DNA from: CAIOZW01 sp049317725
GTDB taxonomy: Bacteria > Acidobacteriota > Blastocatellia > RBC074
Length of the DNA stretch: 47,397 bases
NCBI GenBank assembly: GCA_049317725.1
Contig: JBMOHS010000007.1
Location: 1 to 47,397 of the forward strand
Direction: 5' to 3'
Each line of letters opens with the position of its first letter. The first letter of the stretch is position 1. The position numbers and the translations under genes are program-made. The notes beneath the pieces were generated by a model. That model was not told where the DNA came from and did no database searches. It saw only the letters and a program-made list of their open reading frames with translations. Below, piece by piece: positions 8,821 to 18,825 of the stretch.

Positions 8821-10371
8821 ATGGCCAAGCGGGAAGCGCAGAGCGAGGAACTGGTCCCGATCCGCAAGTTGTCAGCCCTGCTCGAGGTGAGTCAGGCGCT
8901 TGGGTCGACCCTTGATATCCGCGCCGCGATCGAGAAGGTACTCGAAATTCTCGACCGGGGCCTTGGCATGAAGCGCGGTGCCATCGCCCTCCTCGAGGGG
9001 GGGGAGAAGGGCGAACTCTCCATCCAGTTTGCCTATGGATTGAGTGAGGGCGAAAAGCGCCGCGGCCGCTATCGGCTCGACGAGGGAATTACTGGAAAAG
9101 TCGTCTCGACAGGCCGTCAGGTGATCGTTCCCCGAGTCAGCCAGGAACCCCTCTTTCTCAATCGGACCCGTCGCCGCAGTCCCGGTGACGAGGAGTCGTT
9201 CCTCTGTGTCCCGATCAAGGATCGACGGAAGACGATCGGTGCCCTTTCGATCATCTATCCCTTCCAGGCCAACCGCAATTTCGAGGACTCGATCAAGGTC
9301 TTGACGATCGTTGCCTCGATGATCTCCCAGAGTCTCCGCCTCTCCCAGATGGTGCGGCAGGAGCGCGCACAACTGGTCGATGAGAACGCCTCCCTCAAGC
9401 GTGAACTCCAGAAGAAGTACGAATTCCGCAACATCATCGGCACGGGCAAGGAGATCCGGAACGTCTACGAACAGATCGCCCAGGTCGCCCACACCAACAC
9501 CACGGTCCTCATTCGGGGCGAATCGGGGACCGGGAAGGAGCTGGTCGCTCACGCCATCCACTACAACAGCCCCCGCTCCGCCCGCCCTTTCGTCAAGGTC
9601 AACTGTGCCGCGCTTCCCGAGTCCCTCATCGAGGCCGAACTCTTTGGTCACGAAAAGGGCGCGTTTACCGGGGCGGTGGCCAGCAAGAAGGGGCGCTTCG
9701 AACTTGCCGAAGGCGGAACCCTCTTCCTTGATGAGATCGGTGACCTCTCCCCGGCGATGCAGGTCAAACTGCTGCGCGTCCTCCAGGAACGCGAATTCGA
9801 GCGCGTCGGGGGAACCGAGACGCTCAAGGTCAATGTCCGGCTGATCGCCGCCACCAATGTCGACCTCGAACAGGCTGTCCAACAGAGCCGCTTCCGCTCC
9901 GACCTCTACTATCGACTCAATGTCTTCTCGATCTATCTCCCCCCCCTTCGGGAACGCAAGACCGATATCCTCCTCCTCGCCGAACATTTCCTCGAGAAGT
10001 ATGCCAAGCAGAACGCGAAACAGATCAAACGCATCTCGACTTCGGCCATCGATATGCTCATGAGTTATCACTGGCCCGGGAACGTTCGCGAACTCGAAAA
10101 TGTCATCGAACGCGCGACCCTCGTCTGCGAAGGGCACGTCATTCACGGCTATCACCTCCCGCCTACCCTCCAGACTGCCGAGGGTTCCGATACCCAGATC
10201 TCCATGAGCCTCGAACAGGCCGTCTCTGGATTCGAAAAAGAGCTCATTCAGGATGCCCTCAAGACCGCTCGTGGCAATCGGGCCCGCGCCGCCCGACTCC
10301 TTGATACCACCGAGCGCATCCTCGGGTATAAAGTCCTCAAGTACGACATCGATGTGCGTCGCTATAAGTGA
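8821..10371 (+). CDS. Sigma-54-dependent transcriptional activator, NifA-like (GAF-AAA+-Fis)
   Basis: A 516-residue enhancer-binding protein. A GAF sensor (about 20-175) is followed by a coiled-coil linker rich in Q, R and E. The AAA+ core (about 210-440) has Walker A GESGTGKE, the sigma-54-contact loop GAFTGA, Walker B LFLDEIGD, an RFRSDLYYRLNVF arginine-finger region and HWPGNVRELENVIERA. A Fis-type helix-turn-helix ends the protein (GNRARAARLLDTTERILGYK). No receiver domain or conserved phospho-Asp is present, so control is probably by ligand or protein binding to GAF, as in NifA, not by a histidine kinase. ATG 8821 has AAGGA seven bases upstream; a GTG 15 codons earlier has no ribosome site. 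It lies directly before glnN, whose leader carries a sigma-54 promoter, so nitrogen control is the likely job. Confidence 0.92.
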   Translation: MAKREAQSEELVPIRKLSALLEVSQALGSTLDIRAAIEKVLEILDRGLGMKRGAIALLEGGEKGELSIQFAYGLSEGEKRRGRYRLDEGITGKVVSTGRQVIVPRVSQEPLFLNRTRRRSPGDEESFLCVPIKDRRKTIGALSIIYPFQANRNFEDSIKVLTIVASMISQSLRLSQMVRQERAQLVDENASLKRELQKKYEFRNIIGTGKEIRNVYEQIAQVAHTNTTVLIRGESGTGKELVAHAIHYNSPRSARPFVKVNCAALPESLIEAELFGHEKGAFTGAVASKKGRFELAEGGTLFLDEIGDLSPAMQVKLLRVLQEREFERVGGTETLKVNVRLIAATNVDLEQAVQQSRFRSDLYYRLNVFSIYLPPLRERKTDILLLAEHFLEKYAKQNAKQIKRISTSAIDMLMSYHWPGNVRELENVIERATLVCEGHVIHGYHLPPTLQTAEGSDTQISMSLEQAVSGFEKELIQDALKTARGNRARAARLLDTTERILGYKVLKYDIDVRRYK

Positions 10372-10408
10372 TCTGGGTTCCAAAAATGTGGGATTGCTTT
10401 TCAAAACA

Positions 10409-10420
10409 TACATAAATGTA
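10409..10420. promoter_or_regulatory. Candidate upstream activator site for the glnN promoter
   Basis: TACAT-AA-ATGTA is a short inverted repeat with perfect 5-bp arms in an A/T-rich stretch, centred about 110 bp before the predicted glnN transcription start. That is a typical distance for enhancer sites used by sigma-54 activators. It is not a known NifA (TGT-N10-ACA) or NtrC site, so binding by the neighbouring regulator is only a guess. Confidence 0.3.
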
Positions 10421-10498
10421 GAGAGTGGAGAGGGGCGGAAGAAGGCTTAACCAAATTGATCTTGTTGAATCACAAGAGGTTTTCTGTCATCTTCTCGT

Positions 10499-10515
10499 TT
10501 GGCCCGAAAGTTGCA
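10499..10515 (+). promoter_or_regulatory. Sigma-54 (-24/-12) promoter of glnN
   Basis: TTGGCCCGAAAGTTGCA matches the RpoN consensus YTGGCACG-N4-TTGCW with the exact GG-N10-GC spacing; the only departure in the conserved core is CCC for CAC. GG is at 10501-10502 and GC at 10513-10514, placing the transcription start near 10526 and leaving a leader of about 225 nt before the glnN ATG. The gene immediately upstream encodes a GAFTGA-type activator, which fits. Confidence 0.8.
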
Positions 10516-10568
10516 TTATTAACTGTCTTTTATGGAGCAAGTTGCTCGACTTCAATTGCCGTACGGAG

Positions 10569-10604
10569 TGGGACCGCAAGATTTTTGGTCCCAGTCGGGA
10601 CTGA
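10569..10604 (+). promoter_or_regulatory. Mutually exclusive hairpins in the glnN leader
   Basis: TGGGACC (10569-10575) pairs perfectly with GGTCCCA (10587-10593) across an 11-nt loop. The same GGTCCC segment can instead pair with GGGACT (10597-10602) across a 4-nt loop, extended by T-A and wobble pairs to about eight pairs. The two structures cannot form together. This is a layout used by attenuators and riboswitch-like leaders, here within the predicted 5' untranslated region of a nitrogen-assimilation gene. No known riboswitch class is recognised. Confidence 0.4.
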
Positions 10605-10750
10605 TTGGAAGGAATCAACCAGGCCGGAGAGGGCAGTCAGTGACAACGCCATTCGGAATGGGAGAGCAGTGGTAGCGGTTTTGGGCAGGTCAGAGAAGTG
10701 GCAGAAAACTCGACAGAAAATTCCTTGGAGAGGATTGGATAGGAGAATCT

Positions 10751-12939
<2,189 letters not shown>

Positions 12940-12943
<4 letters not shown>

Positions 12944-12970
12944 GGAGACGCACGCCTCTCCTCACTTTTT
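12940..12970 (+). terminator. Intrinsic terminator of glnN
   Basis: GTGAGGAGA (12940-12948) and TCTCCTCAC (12957-12965) form a perfect 9-bp stem with an 8-nt loop, followed directly by TTTTT. The left arm overlaps the glnN stop codon. Confidence 0.85.
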
Positions 12971-12998
12971 CCCGAGACGCGCACTGACCTTCCGCGCG

Positions 12999-13034
12999 GC
13001 CACGGGGATCCGTACACCCACGGATCCCCGTGGC
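12999..13034. repeat. Perfect 15-bp inverted repeat downstream of glnN
   Basis: Arm 12999-13013 (GCCACGGGGATCCGT) and its exact complement 13020-13034 enclose a 6-nt loop (ACACCC). No T-run follows. It lies 30 bp beyond the intrinsic terminator and could be a second terminator, a protein site or an extragenic hairpin element. I noticed no second copy in the window. Confidence 0.7.
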
Positions 13035-13546
13035 AGTCTCTTGCTCTGCTTCTTGCCGAATCTTCTCCGGCCAGCTCCCCCTCTTTCCAGGTCATCATCC
13101 GCGAGCGAATTCCAGGACACTTGGCATTGGCTTGGCCGCGTCTCCTTGATTGGTCGAGGTGGACTGATGCGCCCATTGCCCCCCTCTTCCATTTGTTGGG
13201 CCGGGACGTCTGGTCATCGATTTGAAATCATTTTGGGGAGGTGGGGGCGGTTGAGGGGAAGTACCGCTCTTAACTTGGGTTGAAGATGTAGAATGGGCCC
13301 GGGCCGATCTCGCAAGCCAAGAACTACCCGTGGCCGGTCTTCGCCAGGGAGAAGAGGGAAAGAGAAGCGGGCGGCTTCGATCAGATGCGCTGTTTCAATG
13401 ATTGGGGGACGTTTCTCAGCGAGAGGCTGGGCGTGATTCGCGCCTTCTTCGCTCCGCACTGCTTGAAGATGGATGAGTGGAGCAGCGTCGGGACCCGTTG
13501 GCGGGTGCAACAGAGAATCGGACAAGAAGAGGAGTCCCAGGAAAGA
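13035..13546. other. Non-coding gap with no recognised content
   Basis: No open frame here has both a ribosome site and recognisable sequence. A stretch near 13120-13136 (TTGGCATTGGCTTGGC) has GG-N10-GC spacing like a sigma-54 promoter but a poor -12 element and lies over 400 bp from the next gene. Frames open across this region on either strand look like chance. Confidence 0.5.
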
Positions 13547-13813
13547 ATGTGGGGGAAAAACGTGGCTAGTTGGATTGGTTGGGTTGCAACGGTGGTCTTT
13601 GCCAGTTCCTATTTCTGTCGGAGGCCAGAGACATTGCGGTTGGTGCAGGCTGGAGCGGCGTCTCTGTGGCTTGGGTATGGGATCCTGCTGGAGGCCCCCC
13701 CGGTCATCGTCTCCAATCTGGTGGTGATTGGGCTGGCGATCGGTTCGACGTGGCGGGAGCGGCGACGGATGCGCGTCGATTCTTGCGCTGGAGAAGGAAG
13801 TCCGCCACAATGA
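13547..13813 (+). CDS. Small SemiSWEET/YgjV-like membrane protein
   Basis: An 88-residue protein with about three hydrophobic segments: WIGWVATVVFASSYFC, LVQAGAASLWLGYGILL and VIVSNLVVIGLAIG. The pattern I-G-W, then Y-G-I-L, then V-S-N-L-V-V-I-G resembles the three-helix SemiSWEET / CBU_0592-type fold, in which two protomers make a small transporter. ATG 13547 has an AGGAAAG just upstream; a longer in-frame start at 13385 adds 54 residues without family features. The tail is charged (TWRERRRMR) and cytoplasmic by the positive-inside rule. It sits 116 bp before ilvD on the same strand and could share its transcript. The substrate is unknown and the family match is by eye only. Confidence 0.5.
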   Translation: MWGKNVASWIGWVATVVFASSYFCRRPETLRLVQAGAASLWLGYGILLEAPPVIVSNLVVIGLAIGSTWRERRRMRVDSCAGEGSPPQ

Positions 13814-13929
13814 CGCGGTGTCGGACCTTTCTGAGAGAGGCGGAGTCGATTCTCCTCAGAGGCGGCAGCAGAGATCGACGAGAGGCGCAGTCTTAACACA
13901 TCCAAACATATCCAAAGGAAAGTGGAAGC

Positions 13930-15612
13930 ATGTCATTCAATCCGAAGCATCTGAGTCATCTCTTGACAAATGGTCGGGATCGGGCGCCAGCGCGATCCAT
14001 GCTGAAAGCGATTGGGTTTACCGACGAGGATTTGGCGAAGCCGATCATCGGGGTGGCCCATATGTGGATCGAGACGATGCCGTGCAACTTTAACCACCGG
14101 GATTTGGCGGCGAGGGTCAAGGAGGGAATCAGGGCGGCGGGAGCGACGCCGATGGAGTTCAACACGATCTCGATCAGTGACGGGGTGACGATGGGGACAC
14201 AAGGAATGAAGGCCTCCCTCGTCAGTCGCGACCTGATCGCGGATTCGATCGAGCTGGTCGGCCGGGGCTATCTCTTCGACGCGATGATCGCAATCGTTGG
14301 CTGTGACAAGACGATTCCAGGGGCCGCGATGGGATTGATCCGGCTCGACATTCCTTCGCTGGTCCTCTATGGCGGTTCGATCGCTCCGGGTCGTTTCCAG
14401 GGGCGAGATGTAACGATTCAGGATGTCTTCGAGGCGGTCGGCGCGAACGCGGCGGGGCGCCTCTCGGACGAAGAGCTCCTTGAGGTCGAGAACGCAGCCT
14501 GCCCAGGCACGGGCGCGTGTGGGGGACAGTACACGGCCAACACCATGGCCATGGTCTTGGAGTTTTTGGGAATGTCGGCGATGGGAACCGGGAGTGTCTC
14601 GGCCGTCGACCCGCGAAAGGAGCAGACGGCCTATGAGTGTGGGCAACTGGTTGTCGAGTTGCTCCGGCGTGGGACGCGTCCGAGCGACCTTTTGACCCGT
14701 CGATCATTCGAGAACGCGATTGCGGGAGTGGCGGCGACGGGCGGCTCGACCAATGCGGTCCTGCACATCTTGGCGCTGGCGCACGAGGCGGGCATTCCGT
14801 TGAAGATCGATGAGTTCAATCCGATCTGTCAGCGTACGCCATTGATTACGGATCTCAAGCCCGGGGGCCGCTACACGGCAGTCGATCTGGGGCGTGCCGG
14901 GGGGATCGGGCTGGTCGCGCAACGGATGGTCGAGGGGGGAGTGCTGGACGGAAGCCAGCTGACCGTTACCGGGGCGACCCTCGCGGAAGAGGCGGCGAAG
15001 GCGAAGGAGACACCCGGCCAGGATGTGGTCTGGTCGGTCGAGAAGCCGATCAAATCGACGGGCGGGCTGGTCATTCTCAAGGGCAATCTGGCGCCGGAGG
15101 GGGCGGTCGTCAAGCTCTCCGGCTTTGAGCGGAAGGAGCATCGGGGTCCCGCCCGCATCTTCAATTGTGAGGAGGACGCCATGTTGGCCGTCACCAGCCA
15201 TCTGATTCAACCGGGCGATGTCGTGGTCATTCGCTATGAGGGACCAAAGGGGGGCCCGGGAATGCGCGAGATGCTCGGGGTGACGGCGGCGATCGTCGGA
15301 GAGGGCCTCGGCGAATCGGTCGCCCTGCTGACCGACGGCCGGTTCAGCGGGGCGACGCGCGGCTTGATGGTTGGCCACGTCGCCCCAGAGGCAGCGGTGG
15401 GAGGTCCGATTGCCGCTCTGCGGGAAGGGGATACGATCGTCTTCGACTTGGCGCAGCGGACGCTCTCGGTTGAGTTGACCGATGCGGAGCTGGCCGGACG
15501 TCTGGCCGAGTGGACCGCTCCGCCGCTCGCCTACCCGAAAGGCGTCTTCGCCAAGTACGTTGCCCTGGTCTCTTCGGCAGCCGAAGGGGCCGTGACCAAC
15601 CCCAAGGCCTGA
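13930..15612 (+). CDS. ilvD: Dihydroxy-acid dehydratase
   Basis: Dehydrates 2,3-dihydroxy-isovalerate and 2,3-dihydroxy-3-methylvalerate to the 2-keto acids in valine and isoleucine synthesis. The 560-residue protein has three cluster-ligand cysteines in the expected places: ETMPCNFNH, VGCDKTIPG and PGTGACGGQYTANTM. The P-C-N form of the first is the one seen in [2Fe-2S]-type enzymes, which tend to be more oxygen tolerant. Other landmarks are NTISISDGVTMGTQGM, the ATGGSTNAVLHI stretch and TDGRFSGATRG (Mg2+ and active-site end). The ATG follows AAAGGAAAG. No ilvB, ilvH or ilvC is in the window, so the pathway is split in this genome. The length and motifs are complete. Confidence 0.95.
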   Translation: MSFNPKHLSHLLTNGRDRAPARSMLKAIGFTDEDLAKPIIGVAHMWIETMPCNFNHRDLAARVKEGIRAAGATPMEFNTISISDGVTMGTQGMKASLVSRDLIADSIELVGRGYLFDAMIAIVGCDKTIPGAAMGLIRLDIPSLVLYGGSIAPGRFQGRDVTIQDVFEAVGANAAGRLSDEELLEVENAACPGTGACGGQYTANTMAMVLEFLGMSAMGTGSVSAVDPRKEQTAYECGQLVVELLRRGTRPSDLLTRRSFENAIAGVAATGGSTNAVLHILALAHEAGIPLKIDEFNPICQRTPLITDLKPGGRYTAVDLGRAGGIGLVAQRMVEGGVLDGSQLTVTGATLAEEAAKAKETPGQDVVWSVEKPIKSTGGLVILKGNLAPEGAVVKLSGFERKEHRGPARIFNCEEDAMLAVTSHLIQPGDVVVIRYEGPKGGPGMREMLGVTAAIVGEGLGESVALLTDGRFSGATRGLMVGHVAPEAAVGGPIAALREGDTIVFDLAQRTLSVELTDAELAGRLAEWTAPPLAYPKGVFAKYVALVSSAAEGAVTNPKA

Positions 15613-15644
15613 ACCGGAGCTGTCGATTTCCCCTCAACTTGGGA

Positions 15645-15693
15645 GGGGGGGAGGGGCCCGGTCGGGCAGCGCCGCGATGGGCCCCTTCCCCCT
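15645..15693. terminator. Long G/C-rich hairpin after ilvD
   Basis: Arm 15645-15659 (G-rich, ending GGGGCCC) and arm 15679-15693 (GGGCCCC then C-rich) form about 15 pairs, two of them G-U, around a 19-nt loop. No T-run follows. It probably marks the end of ilvD transcription or protects its 3' end; the run of purines is also notable. Confidence 0.45.
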
Positions 15694-15799
15694 GAGGAGA
15701 CTCCCAGAGGATAGGCGTTGGAAGGTTGAGAAGACGAGGTGCCCCAAGGGATTCAAACGAAAGAATTGGAAGGCCGAAGGCTTTGCAAAGGAGGACGAG

Positions 15800-17128
15800 A
15801 TGGGACGAGTCGTGCTCAGAATGGTTGGTCTGATGAGGGGCAGTGTCATCTTTGGTGGGCTCGCCCTGATCGGAGTGTGGATGATCCAGTCAGTTGGTGC
15901 CGAGAATTGGCCCAATTGGCGGGGGCCGTCTTCCAATGGGATCAGTGGCGAGAAGAACCTTCCCGTCGAGTGGAGTGATACCAAGAACATCACCTGGAAG
16001 TTGGCGATGCCGGATCGGAGTGGGTCGACTCCAGTGGTCTGGGGAGAGACGATCTTCCTCAATGTCGCGGAGGGCACGACGACGAGTGGCGCGCTTTCGC
16101 TCTGGGCGGTCGATCGGGCGAAGGGGGAGGTTCGCTGGAAACGGCCTCTCGGGGGAGGAGATGAGCGACGACGCAAGCAGAATATGTCCTCGCCCTCGCC
16201 GATCACGGATGGTCGAACGGTCTGGGTGATGACTGGGACGGGCATTCTCAAGGCCTTCGACTTCGAGGGACGTGAGCGCTGGTCGCGGGATATCCAGAAG
16301 GACTACGGCGCTTTTGGATTGAATCACGGCTATGCTTCGACGCCACTTCTCTACCAGAAGACACTCTTTGTACCCGTGCTGCACGGGATGAAGACGGACG
16401 ATCCCTCCTATCTCCTGCGGATCGATGCGCAGACGGGCAAGACGATCTGGCGGATCGAGCGGCCGACACCGGCACAGGTGGAATCGCCCGACTCCTATAT
16501 CACGCCGACTCTGCTCTCCGAAAAGGGCAAGGATCTGATCGTGCTCAGCGGGGGGGACTGTGTCACGGCGCACGAGCCGGCCGATGGTCGGGAGGTCTGG
16601 CGGGCCTATGGGCTCAACCCGCAGAACATCCCGTTCAACCGGATCGTCAACTCTCCCGTGATTGGCGAGGGCATGGTCTTTGCGGGGAGCCGCAGCAACC
16701 CATACATCGCGATACGGACTGGCGGCCGAGGGGACGTCAGCCAGAGCCACGTTTCCTGGACAACGCCAAATGGGCCCGATGTGGCCACCCCCGTCACCGA
16801 TGGCCGGTATATCTACCTCGTTCGCGAGAATGGCGCGCTCTTCGTGCACGAGATGAAGACGGGTGCGGTCGTCTACGGTCCACAGCGACTCAGGCCAGGC
16901 ACCTACAGCGCTTCTCCCATCCTGGCTGATGGGAAGATCTATGTGACCAATGAAGACGGCGTGACGGTTGTGTTTCGTGCGGGCCCGACGTTCGAACTCC
17001 TCGCGGAGAATCAGGTCGATGGGTACTGCTTGAGCACCATTGCCGTTTCGGATGGACAGCTCTTGGTGCGGACGGACAAGTACCTCTACTGTGTCGGGCA
17101 ACGGGCGATCTCCGTTGGCAAGAAGTGA
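15800..17128 (+). CDS. Secreted PQQ-like beta-propeller protein
   Basis: A 442-residue exported protein. The start is fixed by AAAGGAGG six bases before ATG 15800; upstream in-frame codons are non-homologous. Residues 1-33 form a signal peptide ending SVGA. The mature N-terminus ENWPNWRGPSSNGIS is the conserved opening of PQQ-like propellers abundant in Planctomycetes and Acidobacteria. Repeated blades follow with W-x-(2-8)-LW/GEVRW closures: GALSLWAVDRAKGEVRWKR, GRERWSRDIQ, TGKTIWRIERP, DGREVWRAYG and TGAVVYGPQRL. It lacks the catalytic Asp/Glu and disulphide of quinoprotein dehydrogenases that I would expect, so it is more likely a scaffold or a binding protein than an enzyme. It is a lone gene between ilvD and gatB. 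Confidence 0.8.
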   Translation: MGRVVLRMVGLMRGSVIFGGLALIGVWMIQSVGAENWPNWRGPSSNGISGEKNLPVEWSDTKNITWKLAMPDRSGSTPVVWGETIFLNVAEGTTTSGALSLWAVDRAKGEVRWKRPLGGGDERRRKQNMSSPSPITDGRTVWVMTGTGILKAFDFEGRERWSRDIQKDYGAFGLNHGYASTPLLYQKTLFVPVLHGMKTDDPSYLLRIDAQTGKTIWRIERPTPAQVESPDSYITPTLLSEKGKDLIVLSGGDCVTAHEPADGREVWRAYGLNPQNIPFNRIVNSPVIGEGMVFAGSRSNPYIAIRTGGRGDVSQSHVSWTTPNGPDVATPVTDGRYIYLVRENGALFVHEMKTGAVVYGPQRLRPGTYSASPILADGKIYVTNEDGVTVVFRAGPTFELLAENQVDGYCLSTIAVSDGQLLVRTDKYLYCVGQRAISVGKK

Positions 17129-17239
17129 GTGGCTGGGGGGGCCAGAATCAGATGAGGGAGGGGAGGTCGGGTGGAGGATCCGACCTCTTCGCTTTTGTTG
17201 CGGGGCGGAGGTTGATGCAGAAACGGACCGCGAATTGCG

Positions 17240-17248
17240 TGGTATAAT
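17240..17248 (+). promoter_or_regulatory. Extended -10 promoter of gatB
   Basis: TGGTATAAT is a perfect extended -10 element (TG-N-TATAAT). The -35 region at the expected distance is poor, as usual for this promoter type. Transcription would start near 17255, about 50 nt before the gatB start codon. Confidence 0.65.
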
Positions 17249-17306
17249 CGCCGCTCATTTGGCGAACGTGAGACGAGGTCAGGCGAGAGAGGGGAGGGGA
17301 TCGAAA

Positions 17307-18770
17307 GTGAAAGCGGGATGGGAAGCGGTGATCGGGTTGGAGGTGCACGCCCAACTCAATACCCAGTCGAAGATCTTCTGTGCCTGTTCGACAGCCTTCG
17401 GGCGGGCTCCCAACGAGAACACTTGTCCGGTCTGTTTAGGATTGCCTGGGGCCCTGCCCGTCCTCAATCGGCAGGTGGTCGTCTGTGCTGGAAAAGCGGC
17501 ACTGGCGCTCGGCTTGCGAATCAATCCCCGTTCCATCTTTGCCCGCAAGAACTACTTCTATCCAGATCTTCCCAAGGGGTACCAGATCTCCCAGTACGAT
17601 CGACCCTTCTCAGAGCAGGGAGAGGTCGAGATCTTGACGAGTCAGCGGGATGAGGGTGGCCGGGCGATCGAGTGGCAACGCAAGCGGTTCGGCATCACCC
17701 GGGCCCACATCGAGGAAGACGCCGGGAAGTCCGTTCACGATATTGGGCATCCGGAGAAGACCCACATCGACCTCAATCGCGCGGGAACCCCATTGCTCGA
17801 GATCGTCAGTGAACCCGATTTCCGGACGAGCTGGGAGGCCTATGACTACGTCAGCTTCCTGCGCCGGACCCTGCAGTATGTCGGGGTTTGCGACGGCAAC
17901 ATGGAGGAAGGCAATCTGCGTTGTGACGCCAATGTCTCAGTGAGGCCCCGCGGCGAGTCGGCGCTGGGGACGAAGGTTGAGATCAAGAACGTCAACTCGC
18001 TGCGGTTTCTGCAGAAGGCGATCGACTTTGAGATTGACCGGCAGATCACTGCGCGCGAAACCGGGGGCGTCATCGTCCAGGAGACCCGATTGTGGAGTGA
18101 GCGCGAGAATCGTACCTACACGATGCGGTCGAAGGAGGATGCGCACGACTATCGCTACTTTCCCGATCCGGATCTGCCGCCCCTTGAAGTGAGCGAAGAC
18201 TGGATCGCGCAAACCCGGGCCTCTCTCCCCGAGTTGCCGGAAGCTCGTCGGCAACGGTTCCTCGACGACTACGGCATGGGAGCGGAAGAGGCGGGGACCT
18301 TGACGGCGCAGCGGGAGATTGCCGACTATTTCGAGGCGACGGCGGCCGCGGCCAACAATCCACGAGCTGCGGCCAATTGGATTCTGACCGAACTCTTGCG
18401 CGAACTGCGGGCGATTGGGCGGGAGGTCGACTCTTCGCCGGTGCCCCCGGAGGATCTTGGGGCATTGATTCGGCTGATCGAGGATGGGACGATCTCTGGG
18501 AAGATCGCCAAGGAGGTGCTGGCTGAGATGGTGGCGTCTGCTGAGCCACCCGCCCGGATCATCGAGCGGAAAGGGTTGGTCCAGATCAGTGACCAGGGAG
18601 CCATTGAATCGATCATCGACCAGATACTGGTCGCCAATCCACGGGAAGTCGAGGCCTATCGGGGTGGCAAGACGGCGCTCCTCGCCTTCTTTGTTGGCCA
18701 AGTCATGAAGGCCACGCAGGGCAAGGCCAATCCGAAAGCCGTCAATGAACTGCTGCGGAAGAAGCTTTGA
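17307..18770 (+). CDS. gatB: Aspartyl/glutamyl-tRNA(Asn/Gln) amidotransferase subunit B
   Basis: The tRNA-binding kinase subunit of the GatCAB complex, which phosphorylates the side chain of misacylated Glu-tRNA(Gln) or Asp-tRNA(Asn) before amidation. At 487 residues it is full length. Landmarks: WEAVIGLEVHAQLNT at 4-18, CACSTAFGRAPNENTCPVCLGLPGALPVLN (zinc Cys pairs), KNYFYPDLPKGYQISQYD, HIEEDAGKSVHD, HIDLNRAGTPLLEIVSEPD, CDANVSVRP, EIKNVNSLRFLQKAI, and the C-terminal YqeY-like helical end GKANPKAVNELLRKKL. GTG 17307 is chosen for its GGGAGGGG ribosome site and homology start; earlier in-frame codons overlap the preceding gene. gatA and gatC are not nearby. An extended -10 promoter lies just upstream. 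Confidence 0.95.
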   Translation: MKAGWEAVIGLEVHAQLNTQSKIFCACSTAFGRAPNENTCPVCLGLPGALPVLNRQVVVCAGKAALALGLRINPRSIFARKNYFYPDLPKGYQISQYDRPFSEQGEVEILTSQRDEGGRAIEWQRKRFGITRAHIEEDAGKSVHDIGHPEKTHIDLNRAGTPLLEIVSEPDFRTSWEAYDYVSFLRRTLQYVGVCDGNMEEGNLRCDANVSVRPRGESALGTKVEIKNVNSLRFLQKAIDFEIDRQITARETGGVIVQETRLWSERENRTYTMRSKEDAHDYRYFPDPDLPPLEVSEDWIAQTRASLPELPEARRQRFLDDYGMGAEEAGTLTAQREIADYFEATAAAANNPRAAANWILTELLRELRAIGREVDSSPVPPEDLGALIRLIEDGTISGKIAKEVLAEMVASAEPPARIIERKGLVQISDQGAIESIIDQILVANPREVEAYRGGKTALLAFFVGQVMKATQGKANPKAVNELLRKKL

Positions 18771-18825
18771 GCAGAAATCGGTCTGACCTCCAGGGGCAAG
18801 ATCGGAACAATCAGTTGAAGGAGAG

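Noticed and set aside
8872..10413. 513-codon minus-strand open frame opposite the sigma-54 activator
   Set aside because: The translation is an acidic Gly/Asp/Leu-rich mirror of the real gene with no domain; the plus-strand product is fully explained.
10456..10750. Possible small protein in the glnN leader
   Set aside because: The frame runs on out of phase into glnN, has no ribosome site and begins before the predicted transcription start.
13120..13136. Second sigma-54-like promoter (TTGGCATTGGCTTGGC)
   Set aside because: Spacing is right but the -12 element is poor and no gene starts within 400 bp; chance is likely in GC-rich DNA.
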